From: Kineothrix sp. MSJ-39
GTDB lineage: Bacteria; Bacillota; Clostridia; Lachnospirales; Lachnospiraceae
NCBI RefSeq assembly: GCF_018917935.1
Contig: NZ_JAHLPN010000002.1
Location: 248,001-312,000, forward strand
DNA length: 64,000 bases
Direction of reading: 5' to 3'
Every line of letters begins with the position of its first letter. The first letter of the stretch is position 1. The notes beneath the pieces are model-generated. The model did no database searches, was not told the DNA's origin, and saw nothing but the letters and a program-made list of their open reading frames with translations. The position numbers and the translations under genes are program-made. Below are positions 51,230 to 60,524 of this stretch, in pieces.

Positions 51230-52675
51230 TTAGTAGTAAAAAGTTCTTTCTAATTCCTTACTGTAGCCATATTTACTTCCGATCTCTGCCTGTACGCTGA
51301 GATAATCCACACAATCTGCCAGATAAAAGGATGCATCCTCTGTCTGCAGATGCATTTCCACAACATCCATCATACGCAGTACCTTTTTCTCTTCTCCTTC
51401 CGCTGCCAGAAGCAGACGCAAATATTCCTGATAAGACAATTCTCCCGGCTTTTTCTCCTGTGTATCCTTAACTGCCGTATCTCCCTCATATTGCAGCATT
51501 CCTTCCAGGCTGTAATGCCAGTTCTGCGCTGTTTTGAGCAAAGACACACTGCCACCTGCCAGAAGCGTTCTGACATCATACACCGCCTCTGCATAAGCCC
51601 ATGCAAATAACAAAGAGATTTTGATCGGTTCGATCAATACCGGAACACCTGCTGCCGTAGCGACTGCAGAAGCCATCGTCGCTGCTTCCGCCATTTTGGC
51701 TCCATCAGAAAACAGATAAGTAACATTACTGACTTCCCGGATCAGAAGTAACCTATGGACAACATATTTCAGATTTTCTATATCACTGTTTTTTCCGCCC
51801 AGAATATATTCCAGCTGATAGGACAATTCTCCTGCGTCTTTTTCCTCATCGAGAAAACAACTGCATTTTTCCATGATATAACTGTCAAACAACAGCTTTT
51901 CCGCTGTTTTTACCTGCTCCCGCGTGGTAAGACCGATTCCCTCCTGCTTTCCTTCTCTGTGAGAACTGAATCTGGCAGGATCGATCATCTGCTCCGAAAT
52001 ATGCTGCTTCTGGTCTGTTACAAGCAGAAGAACCCCTTTTGCCCTGCTTCCATTTACCTGATCCGCCGGATTTTCCAATTCTGTTTCTTCCAAAACAGGA
52101 TTTCCTTCCGCATCAACCATTCCGGTGTCTTTTTTCGGAAGCTCCGTTTCTTCTATAATGCGTTGGTTCTGCTCCCTTTCCGCCGTCACATTTCTTGTAA
52201 ATAATCCACTTTCCTGTGCGTCGGTAAGTTCTTTTTTCAGGTCTGTCACATAAGACAGGCCATATTTTTGTTCCATATACCGGATTGCCTGTTTTTCAAA
52301 AACCGCTCCTTTCTGGTCTGTTGCATATGCATATGCAGGGAAAGAAACATCCGACAGGAAGCATTTCGTCAGATCTGCCGTAGCTGCCATCTGACCCTGC
52401 ATGAGATTTTCATTTGCATAGTAACTGAAATGCTTTTTGGTACGTGCAAGGGAGCCTTTCTCCTCTCCATAGGAGGTATCTATAAAAAGAAGATCATATG
52501 CATCAAAAAGTGCCCGGTTATACTCTGCAAACACAGAATACACTGCCAGATCCACAGCGGTTTCTGCCTGTATGCTGATTGCTCTTTGTCTGGCACCTTC
52601 TATGACCGTCACAAACAAAGACAGTAACACCGCCAGCATCCATGTCATATAGACAGTAACAGATCCTTTTTTCAT
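51230..52675 (-). CDS. DUF5702 (TadG-like) minor pilin
   Basis: 481 residues. N-terminal KKGSVTVYMTWMLAVLLSLF resembles the class III site (G-x4-Y, the +5 Glu is Tyr) and first helix (about 8-28); the rest is a large exported domain with one hydrophobic stretch around 355-380. Clostridial Tad loci usually have this DUF5702 protein in place of TadG. SD GGGAGGTA fixes the start at 52675; the open frame further upstream extends into the Flp gene region. Confidence 0.85.
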   Translation of the reverse strand: MKKGSVTVYMTWMLAVLLSLFVTVIEGARQRAISIQAETAVDLAVYSVFAEYNRALFDAYDLLFIDTSYGEEKGSLARTKKHFSYYANENLMQGQMAATADLTKCFLSDVSFPAYAYATDQKGAVFEKQAIRYMEQKYGLSYVTDLKKELTDAQESGLFTRNVTAEREQNQRIIEETELPKKDTGMVDAEGNPVLEETELENPADQVNGSRAKGVLLLVTDQKQHISEQMIDPARFSSHREGKQEGIGLTTREQVKTAEKLLFDSYIMEKCSCFLDEEKDAGELSYQLEYILGGKNSDIENLKYVVHRLLLIREVSNVTYLFSDGAKMAEAATMASAVATAAGVPVLIEPIKISLLFAWAYAEAVYDVRTLLAGGSVSLLKTAQNWHYSLEGMLQYEGDTAVKDTQEKKPGELSYQEYLRLLLAAEGEEKKVLRMMDVVEMHLQTEDASFYLADCVDYLSVQAEIGSKYGYSKELERTFYY

Positions 52676-52697
52676 TTGATACCTCCCTTCGCAAAGC

Positions 52698-52865
52698 TCA
52701 GACTTTGCCGCTTTCTGTTGAAATGGTCTTGAAAATATTGTTGACAATCGTCGTAAGCTGCTTTTTAAAGATCAGAACAAGTCCGATCAAAACAACCAGA
52801 ATCAGGATCATTTCCACTGTTCCGATTCCTTTTTCATCACGCCAGATTTCTTTGATCACCTGCAT
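52698..52865 (-). CDS. flp: Flp-type IVb pilin
   Basis: 55 residues. MQVIKEIWRDEKG leader, cleavage after G13, then IGTVEMILILVVLIGLVLIF with Glu at +5 of the mature pilin (E18). The charged C-terminus is KKQLTTIVNNIFKTISTESG. It is the major subunit of the Tad pilus. Too short for usual ORF thresholds. SD GGGGGTG precedes the ATG. Just one copy seen. Confidence 0.92.
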   Translation of the reverse strand: MQVIKEIWRDEKGIGTVEMILILVVLIGLVLIFKKQLTTIVNNIFKTISTESGKV

Positions 52866-52992
52866 CTTCTCACCCCCTTTCCGGATTTAAACAGGTTATA
52901 TACCGCACACTTTCGCACCCGAGCGGATACGTAGCATGATCTATATTTCAGACATTTTCTGACGCAGACTACCATGCATATGTCGGAAAACG

Positions 52993-54318
52993 TCAGGAAA
53001 CTGAAAACGATAAAAATGCCGGAATCATGATAAGCAGCATGACAAGCAGTAAAAGCAGTACCATGGGAAACAAAAGCTTCGTCCCTGCTTCTTCTCCCGC
53101 TTTTTTTACCTGCTGCTTTTGTAGAAGAAAGGCAGAAGCTGCTTCTTCCCGGAGCATAGGCAGAAAATCCTTTGTTCCTTTTTTTACATTCTGGATCAGC
53201 AGGGCACAAAATTTCAGATAAAGAGCACTTCCACATCGTTTTCCGAATTTGTCCAACGCCGGTTCCAGCATCTCATTTTTCATATCCCGGCAAAAAAGCT
53301 TTAGTTCCATGGCAAGATAAGGATTTTTCTCTTCTTTTTCCATTGTCTGAAAAATAAAAGGAACCGTCATGCCTGCACCTGCAAGCAACGTAAATTTGCT
53401 GACAAATGACGGATAGGAAAGTACAAGCTCCCTGCTTCTTTTCTCTGTTTCCTTCTCCAGATCCCGATCCTTTGCGAGGAAAAGCAGGAGAAACACAGCA
53501 GGGAGGAAGAGAAAAGCGATCAGAACTGTATTTTGATCCGAAAGATGATAGCTGACAGTCTGTCCCTGTACTTCTTTGGGAAGCTGCATTACTTCTTCTG
53601 TTTTCTGCTTCTCATCTGCATCCTGCAGAATATCTGTCAGTACTTCTTCCTGCTGCTTTTCCTTGGAAACATAAGGATATACCATCACAGAAAAACTGTG
53701 TTCCCAGATCTGTTCCTGACAGGACATGATCGCAGTCAGAAGCACAGCTTTTGGCTCTTTGAGTTCCTCTGTATTCACACTGCCATCACTGTCGATCAGT
53801 GTATAATCATCACTTTCCCAATCGATCCGGAACGGATATCCTTCATATTCTTTCTGTAAGTTCAGATCTTCCGTCACATGAGCAAAAGATGTATTATTTC
53901 CAAGCAATATGGTTTCAAAAGCTTTTATCAACTGCTCCCGTTTTTCGGTAAGTTCCTGTTTGGTAAATTGTCTGCTTTGCAGCGCATAGACCAGATTTTT
54001 TTCTTCCCTGCCATTGGATATGACAAGTGCAACCTCTCTCGGATCCTCCAGATACTGTCCGCGCCTGAGCTCATAACCGTTCTGCAGAACGGATTCTGTT
54101 TTCTCTTTTCCGTACAAAAGCAGAAGAAAACAGATCCCTACCAGCAGAACAGGCAGCAGATCCGCGGTTTTCCTTGCATAATATGTCCGCAGAGCTTCCT
54201 GTTTTTCCATCGTGGGATGCAAAATCCTTAAATGTTCTTTTACTTTTGGCTGATACAATTTTTGAAAAACAGAATACCCAAATAGCCGGTAACAAAATTC
54301 ATAAACTAATTTTTTCAT
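52993..54318 (-). CDS. tadC: TadC-like inner-membrane platform protein
   Basis: 441 residues. First helix (about 54-70), an unusual exported insert (about 75-255, NGYELRRGQYLEDPREVALV), a second helix (about 262-282), and the T2SSF domain (about 295-410) with SKFTLLAGAGMTVPFIFQTM, then a C-terminal double helix. TadB and TadC form the platform that couples the CpaF ATPase to pilin assembly. The large exported insert makes it longer than typical TadC (about 300 residues). Overlaps TadB by 4 bp. Confidence 0.85.
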   Translation of the reverse strand: MKKLVYEFCYRLFGYSVFQKLYQPKVKEHLRILHPTMEKQEALRTYYARKTADLLPVLLVGICFLLLLYGKEKTESVLQNGYELRRGQYLEDPREVALVISNGREEKNLVYALQSRQFTKQELTEKREQLIKAFETILLGNNTSFAHVTEDLNLQKEYEGYPFRIDWESDDYTLIDSDGSVNTEELKEPKAVLLTAIMSCQEQIWEHSFSVMVYPYVSKEKQQEEVLTDILQDADEKQKTEEVMQLPKEVQGQTVSYHLSDQNTVLIAFLFLPAVFLLLFLAKDRDLEKETEKRSRELVLSYPSFVSKFTLLAGAGMTVPFIFQTMEKEEKNPYLAMELKLFCRDMKNEMLEPALDKFGKRCGSALYLKFCALLIQNVKKGTKDFLPMLREEAASAFLLQKQQVKKAGEEAGTKLLFPMVLLLLLVMLLIMIPAFLSFSVS

Positions 54319-55052
54319 ATGTGGATCTCCATGATCTTTTCAGATAACAGATAAGCTGTGGCATAAAGAAGGAGACAGGCGGACATGATCAGAATACCCA
54401 TTGGATTTTGATACAGAGGCATAAAATAACCGGGGGAAGTCAGGGAAATATATCCCATGATAAAAAGTGGGATCAGAAGCATGATCCGCTGTTCCATTTT
54501 CTTTCCGGTCAGCATGACATCTATTTCCGCGAGCAGTTCTATTTTCTGACCGATCACATCTGCTGTATTGGCAATCATGGCGTTCAGATCTCCGCCGCTC
54601 TTTTTGGCTGTGGCGAATACCTTTGCAAAATCCATGATATCCGTCATCCGGCTTCGCTCTCCCAGATCATTCAAAAGCACTTCCAGAGAAATGTGGTTTT
54701 CCATCTGTCGTTTCATGCTCTGACATTCCTGCAGAATATCCGCAGATGCATTATATAAATAAGTCAGATCTCTGCAGGCTTCCAGAAAGGCATTTTCAAT
54801 GGAATAACCCGCCTTCAGAGAAGCACCAAAGGAAAGGATCAGATCCTTAAACTCTTTTACAAGCTGCTTTTTCCGCTTTTCCAAAAGCTGTTTCTTTTTC
54901 TTTTTCCATAAAAAAGGGAAAAAAACAATACAGAGACCGCCTGCCAAAAATGTTCCGAAAAAAAGCTTTCCGATCAGTAAAAACAGAACTGTAACAGCAA
55001 TCAGAAACGAAATCATCTCCCGCCGTCTGAATGTATATTTGTCATAATTCAT
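54315..55052 (-). CDS. tadB: TadB-like inner-membrane platform protein
   Basis: 245 residues. N-terminal cytoplasmic [12 protein letters not shown], two helices (about 14-32, 36-48), then the T2SSF domain (about 60-190) with LILSFGASLKAGYSIENAFLEA, FAKVFATAKKSGGDLNAMIA, and C-terminal helices (about 200-218, 222-240). The ATG overlaps the CpaF stop (ATGA). Shorter than other TadB (about 300), but complete in motif order. Confidence 0.9.
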   Translation of the reverse strand: MNYDKYTFRRREMISFLIAVTVLFLLIGKLFFGTFLAGGLCIVFFPFLWKKKKKQLLEKRKKQLVKEFKDLILSFGASLKAGYSIENAFLEACRDLTYLYNASADILQECQSMKRQMENHISLEVLLNDLGERSRMTDIMDFAKVFATAKKSGGDLNAMIANTADVIGQKIELLAEIDVMLTGKKMEQRIMLLIPLFIMGYISLTSPGYFMPLYQNPMGILIMSACLLLYATAYLLSEKIMEIHI

Positions 55053-56257
55053 AGTGTAATACCCGCCTGCTGCAGTTTTTCCGTATGAACAAGCGATCCT
55101 GTCTTTTTCCATATTCCCTGCACCTTGCCATTCCTTTCTCCTGTTTCTTGAAATTCATACAAAACAGAAAGCAGAACTTCCCCCTGCTCATAACCAACAA
55201 CCTCTGATACGGACAATACCCGTCTGCTCTTGTCCCGCAGTCTTCCCAGATGAACGATCAGATCCACACCACCGGCGATCTGCCTGCGGATCGCTGCAAG
55301 CGGAAGCTCCATCCCCATGAGTACCATTGTTTCCAGACGGGCTATCATATCTGCTGCACTGTTGGCATGTCCCGTGCTCAGACTTCCGTCATGACCGGTA
55401 TTTAAGGCCTGCAGCATATCGATTGCTTCTGCGCCCCTGACTTCTCCGACGATGATCCGATCCGGCCGCATACGAAGTGATGCACGGATCAGATCCCGGA
55501 TCGTCACAGGCTTACAGCCTTCCACGTTGGCATTTCTTGTTTCCAGCCTCACCAGATTGTCATTTCCCTGAATTTGCAGCTCCGCACTGTCCTCGATCGT
55601 GATGATCCGCTCTGTGCGGGGTATAAAAGAAGAAAGTGCATTTAAAAAGGTCGTCTTTCCGCTGCCTGTTCCGCCACTGATAAAAATGTTATAGCCCGCA
55701 ATGACAAGCTTTTCCAAAAAAGTACAGATCTCCTGTGAAACAGAACCAAGTCTTAAAAGCTCCGGTATGAGCAGCGGTGTCTTCCCAAAGCGGCGGATCG
55801 TCAGGATCGGCCCATTGAGTGCAACAGGCGGCAGTACGACATGGACACGGCTTCCGAAAAGTCTTGCATCTACGATCGGACTGCTTTCATTAACCACTCT
55901 GTTTGCTTTTGCAACGATCTGCTGGATCACATCCAGAAGCTTATCCTCTGATTCAAAGGCAGTCTGCCATTGCTGTAGTCTTCCTTCCTTTTCAATGAAA
56001 ATGTGATCCGGACCGTTTACCATGATCTCTGTCACAGTTTCATCTTCCAATAGCTCCTGCAAAACATCATACTTCCGGATCGCATAATAAATTTCCCGGC
56101 AAAGTCTCTTTTTCTCTGCCAGTGGGATATATGTCTCTTTCCCCATAAGCCAGACTTCGTTTTCAACCAGTTCCTGCACCGCTTCATCTTCCATTTCCAT
56201 GGAATGATCCAGCTTTTCCAGAAGGCGGCTTTTGATTTCCTGTTTCAGCTCATTCAT
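55049..56257 (-). CDS. cpaF: CpaF/TadA pilus-assembly ATPase
   Basis: 402 residues. N-terminal CpaF domain (about 1-110), then Walker A GGTGSGKT (195-202), Asp box EDSAELQI, Walker [21 protein letters not shown], His box [13 protein letters not shown]. It is the secretion ATPase that powers the Tad pilus. The gene overlaps TadZ by 8 bp and TadB by 4 bp. SD GAAGAAGA is read through the TadZ end. Confidence 0.95.
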   Translation of the reverse strand: MNELKQEIKSRLLEKLDHSMEMEDEAVQELVENEVWLMGKETYIPLAEKKRLCREIYYAIRKYDVLQELLEDETVTEIMVNGPDHIFIEKEGRLQQWQTAFESEDKLLDVIQQIVAKANRVVNESSPIVDARLFGSRVHVVLPPVALNGPILTIRRFGKTPLLIPELLRLGSVSQEICTFLEKLVIAGYNIFISGGTGSGKTTFLNALSSFIPRTERIITIEDSAELQIQGNDNLVRLETRNANVEGCKPVTIRDLIRASLRMRPDRIIVGEVRGAEAIDMLQALNTGHDGSLSTGHANSAADMIARLETMVLMGMELPLAAIRRQIAGGVDLIVHLGRLRDKSRRVLSVSEVVGYEQGEVLLSVLYEFQETGERNGKVQGIWKKTGSLVHTEKLQQAGITL

Positions 56258-57239
56258 CTTCTTCCTCTTTTTCCATCAGCTTCTGTACATAATCCGCCAG
56301 TTCCGTATGTGTATAAAGTGCCGCCTGATAGGAAAATTCCTTAAAAACAGGTATTTTGCATTCTTTCGTTTTGGAAAGCAGATCCTCTTTTTTGATATGG
56401 GAGAGCAGCTTTTTATACTGCTCCATCTTTGCCATTGCCAGTCCATCCTTAGGGATACAGCTGTAAATCTCATCACACAGCTCCAGCAAAGAAAAAAGTC
56501 CTCTTACCTGCTCCGTCAGATCCAGAATGATCACTTCATAGTCTGTTTCCCGGATGATCTTCCGCAAAAATGCCTGCCATGTTTTTTCATCGATTTCCTC
56601 CATATCGGGATAGGAAAAAACGGGTGGTAAGTAGTAAAGATTTCCGGTCATTTCCACCATGCTTTCCAATCTGCATCTGAATTTTTCCGCATCTTCCTGT
56701 AAAAAGTACAGAATATCCATCATATCGTATACAAATTTCTTCTGCATGATATACTCAAACCCGGAATAAGGTTCAAAATTCAGATAAAGCACTTTCTTAT
56801 TTTTTGCAAGGATCTGCCCCATCGTCAGTGCGATAGAACTTTGCAGCATATGATGCGCCGGAGAGTAAAAAGCAATCAGTTTTGTTTCCGTAGCTGCAGT
56901 TCCCTTTACCGGTAAAAGTGCTTCTTCCTCACACAGCTTCAAAATGGCCTTTGCCATCTCATGGATCGACTGATATTTATAAATACCGGAGCCGTTCTTT
57001 GCTTCCGTCAGATACAGCGGACGTCTGACTTTTGTTAGAAGCTGCTCCGTCTGAAAAGCATCCAGAAAATCTTCTCCGATCAGGCAGATATCCTCTTCCT
57101 CCCGTTCCTTTTCAAATGCCAGAAAACGATCCGCATCATCAAATGCCATGATAGGAAAATGAAAGCGGTCTTTTAAATACGCAGAAAGTGTTTTCACAAG
57201 GATTGTTTCCCTGTCACAGATTGCAAGTAATTGATTCAT
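56250..57239 (-). CDS. TadZ/CpaE-like ATPase-related protein
   Basis: 329 residues. N-terminal receiver-like region (about 1-120) and a MinD/ParA-like fold (about 130-300), with the Walker A area LIAFYSPAHHMLQSSIALTM lacking the usual GKGGxGKT Lys; Walker B-like EVIILDLTEQVRG remains. TadZ proteins lead the pilus machine to the pole. The missing Walker A Lys argues against classical ATP hydrolysis. ATG at 57239 preceded by AGGAGGAA. Overlaps CpaF by 8 bp and the peptidase by 4. Confidence 0.85.
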   Translation of the reverse strand: MNQLLAICDRETILVKTLSAYLKDRFHFPIMAFDDADRFLAFEKEREEEDICLIGEDFLDAFQTEQLLTKVRRPLYLTEAKNGSGIYKYQSIHEMAKAILKLCEEEALLPVKGTAATETKLIAFYSPAHHMLQSSIALTMGQILAKNKKVLYLNFEPYSGFEYIMQKKFVYDMMDILYFLQEDAEKFRCRLESMVEMTGNLYYLPPVFSYPDMEEIDEKTWQAFLRKIIRETDYEVIILDLTEQVRGLFSLLELCDEIYSCIPKDGLAMAKMEQYKKLLSHIKKEDLLSKTKECKIPVFKEFSYQAALYTHTELADYVQKLMEKEEEDE

Positions 57240-57667
57240 AAAATACTTCCTCCTGTTTGTAGTGCAATCACGCCAAACAGGATTGGAATACTGAAATGGA
57301 TGACTGCTTTTTTTCTTGTTTTTTTGAAAATGAGGCGATATGCCAATACGATAATGGAAATGAACGCGCCCGCAAAGCAGGCATAGATAAAAATAGAAAT
57401 ACTGTGCATAATTCCCGTAAACAGGGCACACACGCTGAAAAGCTTGATATCACCGCCTCCAAATGCACCAAAGCGGTAAACCGGTATGAGAAGCAAAAAG
57501 AAAACCGCTGCTTCCAAAATACCTCTGCCTGTTCCTATCCAGCCACCAGTCAGCCACCGATAACAGATGCCTGCCAGATATCCTGCCAGTATGATCCGGT
57601 TACTGATCCGGAACGTAAAAAGATCCATCACAACTGCCAGACAGAGGATTCCATACAAAAAGATCAT
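57236..57667 (-). CDS. cpaA: Prepilin peptidase (A24) 1, CpaA/TadV type
   Basis: 143 residues, about six helices. Catalytic Asp residues in AVVMDLFTFRISN and FGGGDIKLFS (GxGD). It cleaves leader peptides of Flp pilin and pseudopilins. SD GGAGGAT 3 bp before the ATG. First gene of the Tad operon; leader hairpins and a promoter lie upstream. Confidence 0.9.
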   Translation of the reverse strand: MIFLYGILCLAVVMDLFTFRISNRIILAGYLAGICYRWLTGGWIGTGRGILEAAVFFLLLIPVYRFGAFGGGDIKLFSVCALFTGIMHSISIFIYACFAGAFISIIVLAYRLIFKKTRKKAVIHFSIPILFGVIALQTGGSIL

Positions 57668-57708
57668 ACATCCTCCAAAATGATATAATTTTAAAAACGT
57701 GGAAATTG

Positions 57709-57748
57709 TGAAACAGGAACTGTTTCACCGATAGCAGAACTGCTATCT
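57709..57748 (-). promoter_or_regulatory. Stacked leader hairpins of the Tad operon
   Basis: GATAGCAG-aa-CTGCTATC (57731-57748) and GTGAAACAG-gaa-CTGTTTCAC (57709-57729) are two perfect stems with 1 base between, in the leader between the promoter at 57763-57791 and the first Tad gene. No T run follows; they may stabilise the mRNA or bind a protein. Confidence 0.55.
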
Positions 57749-57762
57749 GTCTGTAAGCTGCA

Positions 57763-57799
57763 TTATATAAGAGGGATTTACAAAAGTAAACCCCTCTTT
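57763..57799 (-). promoter_or_regulatory. Tad operon promoter overlapping the BofA-like gene's terminator
   Basis: Minus strand -35 TTTACT (57786-57791), 17 bp, -10 TATAAT (57763-57768). The AAGAGGG/CCCTCTT hairpin (57770-57799), with inner TTTAC/GTAAA, occupies the spacer and the -35, so the same DNA probably ends the BofA-like transcript and starts the Tad transcript. Confidence 0.6.
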
Positions 57800-57835
57800 A
57801 CAAAAAAGATCATTTTTGTGAAAACTGCCGGATTT

Positions 57836-58126
57836 TCAGAAAAGCTGCATGCAAAACAGCATGCAAACCCCCGGAATTCCTAGGATCGTGCTTGTCAAAA
57901 GCGTCCAGACATTAACCCCGACGAACAGATCCAGTGCCAGATAAGAAAAGAGCTGATCCAGTCCTATGATCGTCACAAAACCTAAAATGCCACGTTCCAC
58001 CAGACCAAGCACCAGTCGTCTTTTTTTCTGAAAACTGCTCAAAAACAAAACAAAAAGACAGACACACACAATAAAAATATACATATAATTCTGAGATGTA
58101 AATTCTCCCATTTCAAACACCATCAT
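57836..58126 (-). CDS. BofA-like membrane protein
   Basis: 96 residues. Helix 1 (about 14-31), a basic loop QKKRRLVLGLVERG, helix 2 (about 44-60) and a C-terminal segment VGVNVWTLLTSTILGIPGVC, typical of BofA (VNPLTALTVGILGIPGV). BofA inhibits SpoIVFB and so pro-sigma-K processing in the forespore-mother cell pathway, but BofA-like proteins also occur in non-sporulating relatives. SD is unclear; two adjacent ATGs. It lies upstream of the Tad promoter as a separate unit. Confidence 0.78.
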   Translation of the reverse strand: MMVFEMGEFTSQNYMYIFIVCVCLFVLFLSSFQKKRRLVLGLVERGILGFVTIIGLDQLFSYLALDLFVGVNVWTLLTSTILGIPGVCMLFCMQLF

Positions 58127-58204
58127 GTATTTTTCTATTTCAGTGTATGCCTGTTTTTATTATTTATGTATGATCCTTCTGCCTATTCCATAGTAAAAAT
58201 TTTA

Positions 58205-60310
58205 TCAGATTTCAAATGACAGACTGTTGACACCAAGCAGCTCTGCTGTCCGCTCATCAGGCTGTCCGAATCCAATAAAGATCTGCGCCTTTTTACCATC
58301 ATAGACACGTTCGCCATCCTCTGTTACAGTAGAAAATGCAGTTTTGGAAATATGCAGGCTGATCCATTGTCCTTCCCCGGCTTTTATATGGATCCTTGCA
58401 AAAACACCGAGCTTCGGATGCAACACTTCATTCGGACTCTGTACTTTCACATAGCCCTGTAGTACTTCCTCTGTATCATAACTGCCCCTGTTTTCCACAT
58501 GTACTTTTATCTCTATACCGTCTTTTACAGCATCTTCGTAAGTATATTCTTTTTCCGGCTGTATTTCATCTATCACACAATCACTGTAGGTCAGACCATA
58601 GCCAAACGGATAAAGTGGTTTTTTTGTCAGATAGCGGTAAGTTCTTCCCCGCATCGTATAGTCTGTAAATGCAGGCATTTCTGTCAGATCCCGGTATATG
58701 GTGACAGGAAGCTTTCCGGATGGTGAATATTCTCCAAATAAAAGCCTTGCCACTTCTCTTCCGCCTTCTGCTCCCGGATAAAACGCCTGTAGAATGGCAG
58801 CAGCTTCCTGATCCGCAAAATTAAGATCCATTGCAGAACCTGCAAGCAGGCAGACGATAAATGGTTTCTTTGTTTTCGCAACTGCTTCCAAAAGCCTTTG
58901 CTGCGGCGGTGGAAGAAGCAGATCCAGCTTGTCACCGGAAGCATAGGAATTTCCGGTATCTCCTTCCTCTCCTTCCAGAGTCTCATCGAGTCCCAGACAG
59001 AGAACAACCACATCTGCATGTTCTGCACAGCTGACTGCTTCACTGATCCTGTCATCAGGCTGTGCCAGTGCCTCTTCTCTGTCTTTGTATAAATGACAGC
59101 CCTGTGCATATAATACACGTCCGTCTTCTCCCAGATAATCCTGGATTCCTTCCAGAACCGTAATATATCTCGGAGGTGTTCCGTGATAATTGCCGATCAG
59201 TGCCTCTCTGCTGTCTGCATTTGGTCCGATCACGCCAATTGTCATACCTTTTTTCTTTTTCAGCGGTAAAATACCATCATTCTTTAAAAGAACAATACTT
59301 TCTTCTGCTGCTTTTTTTGCCAGCGCAAGATGTTCTTTGCAGGCAATGGTTTCATATGGTATCTCATCATATTCTGTTTTGTCAAACATTCCGAGCAGAA
59401 ATCTTGTTGTAAACAAACGGATCGCCGCACGGCGGATCAGGGAAAGTGGCAGATCTCCCTTTTTATAAGCAGGCATAATCTCCCGGTAGGTACAGCCACA
59501 GTTCAGATCACATCCTTTTTCCAGCGCCAGATACGCACTTTCTTCCGCATTTCTGGTTACTTTATGGTTTTCATGGAAATCCTTGATTGCCCAACAGTCA
59601 GATACATAATGTCCCTCAAAATGCCACTTACCGCGCAATACCTCTTCCATCAGATAAGTGTTGGCACAGCATGGCTCCCCATTCGTGCGGTTATATGCAC
59701 CCATCACAGATTCCACACCTGCCTCCACACAGGCCTGAAAAGCGGGCAGATAAGTTTCCCACATGTCTTTTCTGGTGGCCTTGGCATCAAAATGATGTCT
59801 TTCCTTTTCCGGACCGGAATGTACCGCAAAATGCTTTGCACACGCCGCTGTTTTTAAATAAGATCCATCACCCTGTAATCCTTTTACAAAGGATTCTCCA
59901 AGTCTGCTTGTCAGATATGGATCCTCTCCATATGTTTCATGTCCGCGTCCCCATCTCGGATCACGGAAAATATTCACATTAGGAGACCAGATTGTCAGAC
60001 CTTTATAAATATCTCTGTCCCCATGCGCAGAAGCTGCATTGTATTTTGCACGGGCTTCTGTCGCGATCGTATCTCCTATTTTTTCTATTAGCACCGGATC
60101 AAATGTAGCTGCAAGCCCTATTGCCTGTGGAAATACAGTTGCAGTTCCGGCTCTTGCCACACCATGAAGTCCTTCACTCCACCAGTTATATGCCGGAATA
60201 TGCAGTCTTTCAATAGCCGGTGCATCATATCTGAGCTGCGATGCCATTTCTTCTACTGTCATCTGATCAACCAGATGAACCGCTCTTTCTTCTGCTTCTT
60301 TTCTGTTCAT
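58205..60310 (-). CDS. GH3 beta-glucosidase/beta-xylosidase
   Basis: 701 residues. N-terminal barrel (about 1-290), C-terminal alpha/beta sandwich (about 330-560) and fibronectin-III-like domain (about 590-690). NVNIFRDPRWGRGHETYGED, KHFAVHSGPEKERHHFDAKA, YNRTNGEPCCAN and the nucleophile D238 in YVSDCWAI are present; the SDC and NGxPCCAN context favour the xylosidase branch. No signal peptide, so it acts in the cytosol on imported oligosaccharides. Divergent from the AraC gene. SD AGGA. Confidence 0.93.
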   Translation of the reverse strand: MNRKEAEERAVHLVDQMTVEEMASQLRYDAPAIERLHIPAYNWWSEGLHGVARAGTATVFPQAIGLAATFDPVLIEKIGDTIATEARAKYNAASAHGDRDIYKGLTIWSPNVNIFRDPRWGRGHETYGEDPYLTSRLGESFVKGLQGDGSYLKTAACAKHFAVHSGPEKERHHFDAKATRKDMWETYLPAFQACVEAGVESVMGAYNRTNGEPCCANTYLMEEVLRGKWHFEGHYVSDCWAIKDFHENHKVTRNAEESAYLALEKGCDLNCGCTYREIMPAYKKGDLPLSLIRRAAIRLFTTRFLLGMFDKTEYDEIPYETIACKEHLALAKKAAEESIVLLKNDGILPLKKKKGMTIGVIGPNADSREALIGNYHGTPPRYITVLEGIQDYLGEDGRVLYAQGCHLYKDREEALAQPDDRISEAVSCAEHADVVVLCLGLDETLEGEEGDTGNSYASGDKLDLLLPPPQQRLLEAVAKTKKPFIVCLLAGSAMDLNFADQEAAAILQAFYPGAEGGREVARLLFGEYSPSGKLPVTIYRDLTEMPAFTDYTMRGRTYRYLTKKPLYPFGYGLTYSDCVIDEIQPEKEYTYEDAVKDGIEIKVHVENRGSYDTEEVLQGYVKVQSPNEVLHPKLGVFARIHIKAGEGQWISLHISKTAFSTVTEDGERVYDGKKAQIFIGFGQPDERTAELLGVNSLSFEI

Positions 60311-60402
60311 TGCAAAATCCTCATACTCTCTACTGTTGTTCCGTCCTTTGTTAACTTCTGCTTTTATCTTACAAAATTACTTTTGCAGCGACCTCACATT
60401 TC

Positions 60403-60475
60403 TTGCGATATCGTTTACAAATATTGCGAATCATACACGCAAAAACTTTCCATTTATCAATTTGTATTTTATAAT
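60403..60475 (+). promoter_or_regulatory. AraC-type direct repeats and promoter in the GH3/AraC divergent region
   Basis: TTGCGA at 60403-60408 and again at 60424-60429 (21 bp apart), with TTTACAA/TTACAAA elements also repeated nearby. A -10 TATAAT (60470-60475) lies 17 bp after TTTCCA (60447-60452), so the AraC gene's own promoter is weak at -35 and could be activated. Direct repeats spaced two turns apart fit AraC-family operators. Confidence 0.5.
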
Positions 60476-60524
60476 GGAAAAAGAAGGTAATTTTGCGTTT
60501 TATGCATGTAAAAGGAGGAGTTTT

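Noticed and set aside
60336-60524. 63-codon N-terminal extension of the AraC protein
   Set aside because: It runs through the promoter and direct repeats; AAGGAGG supports the ATG at 60525.
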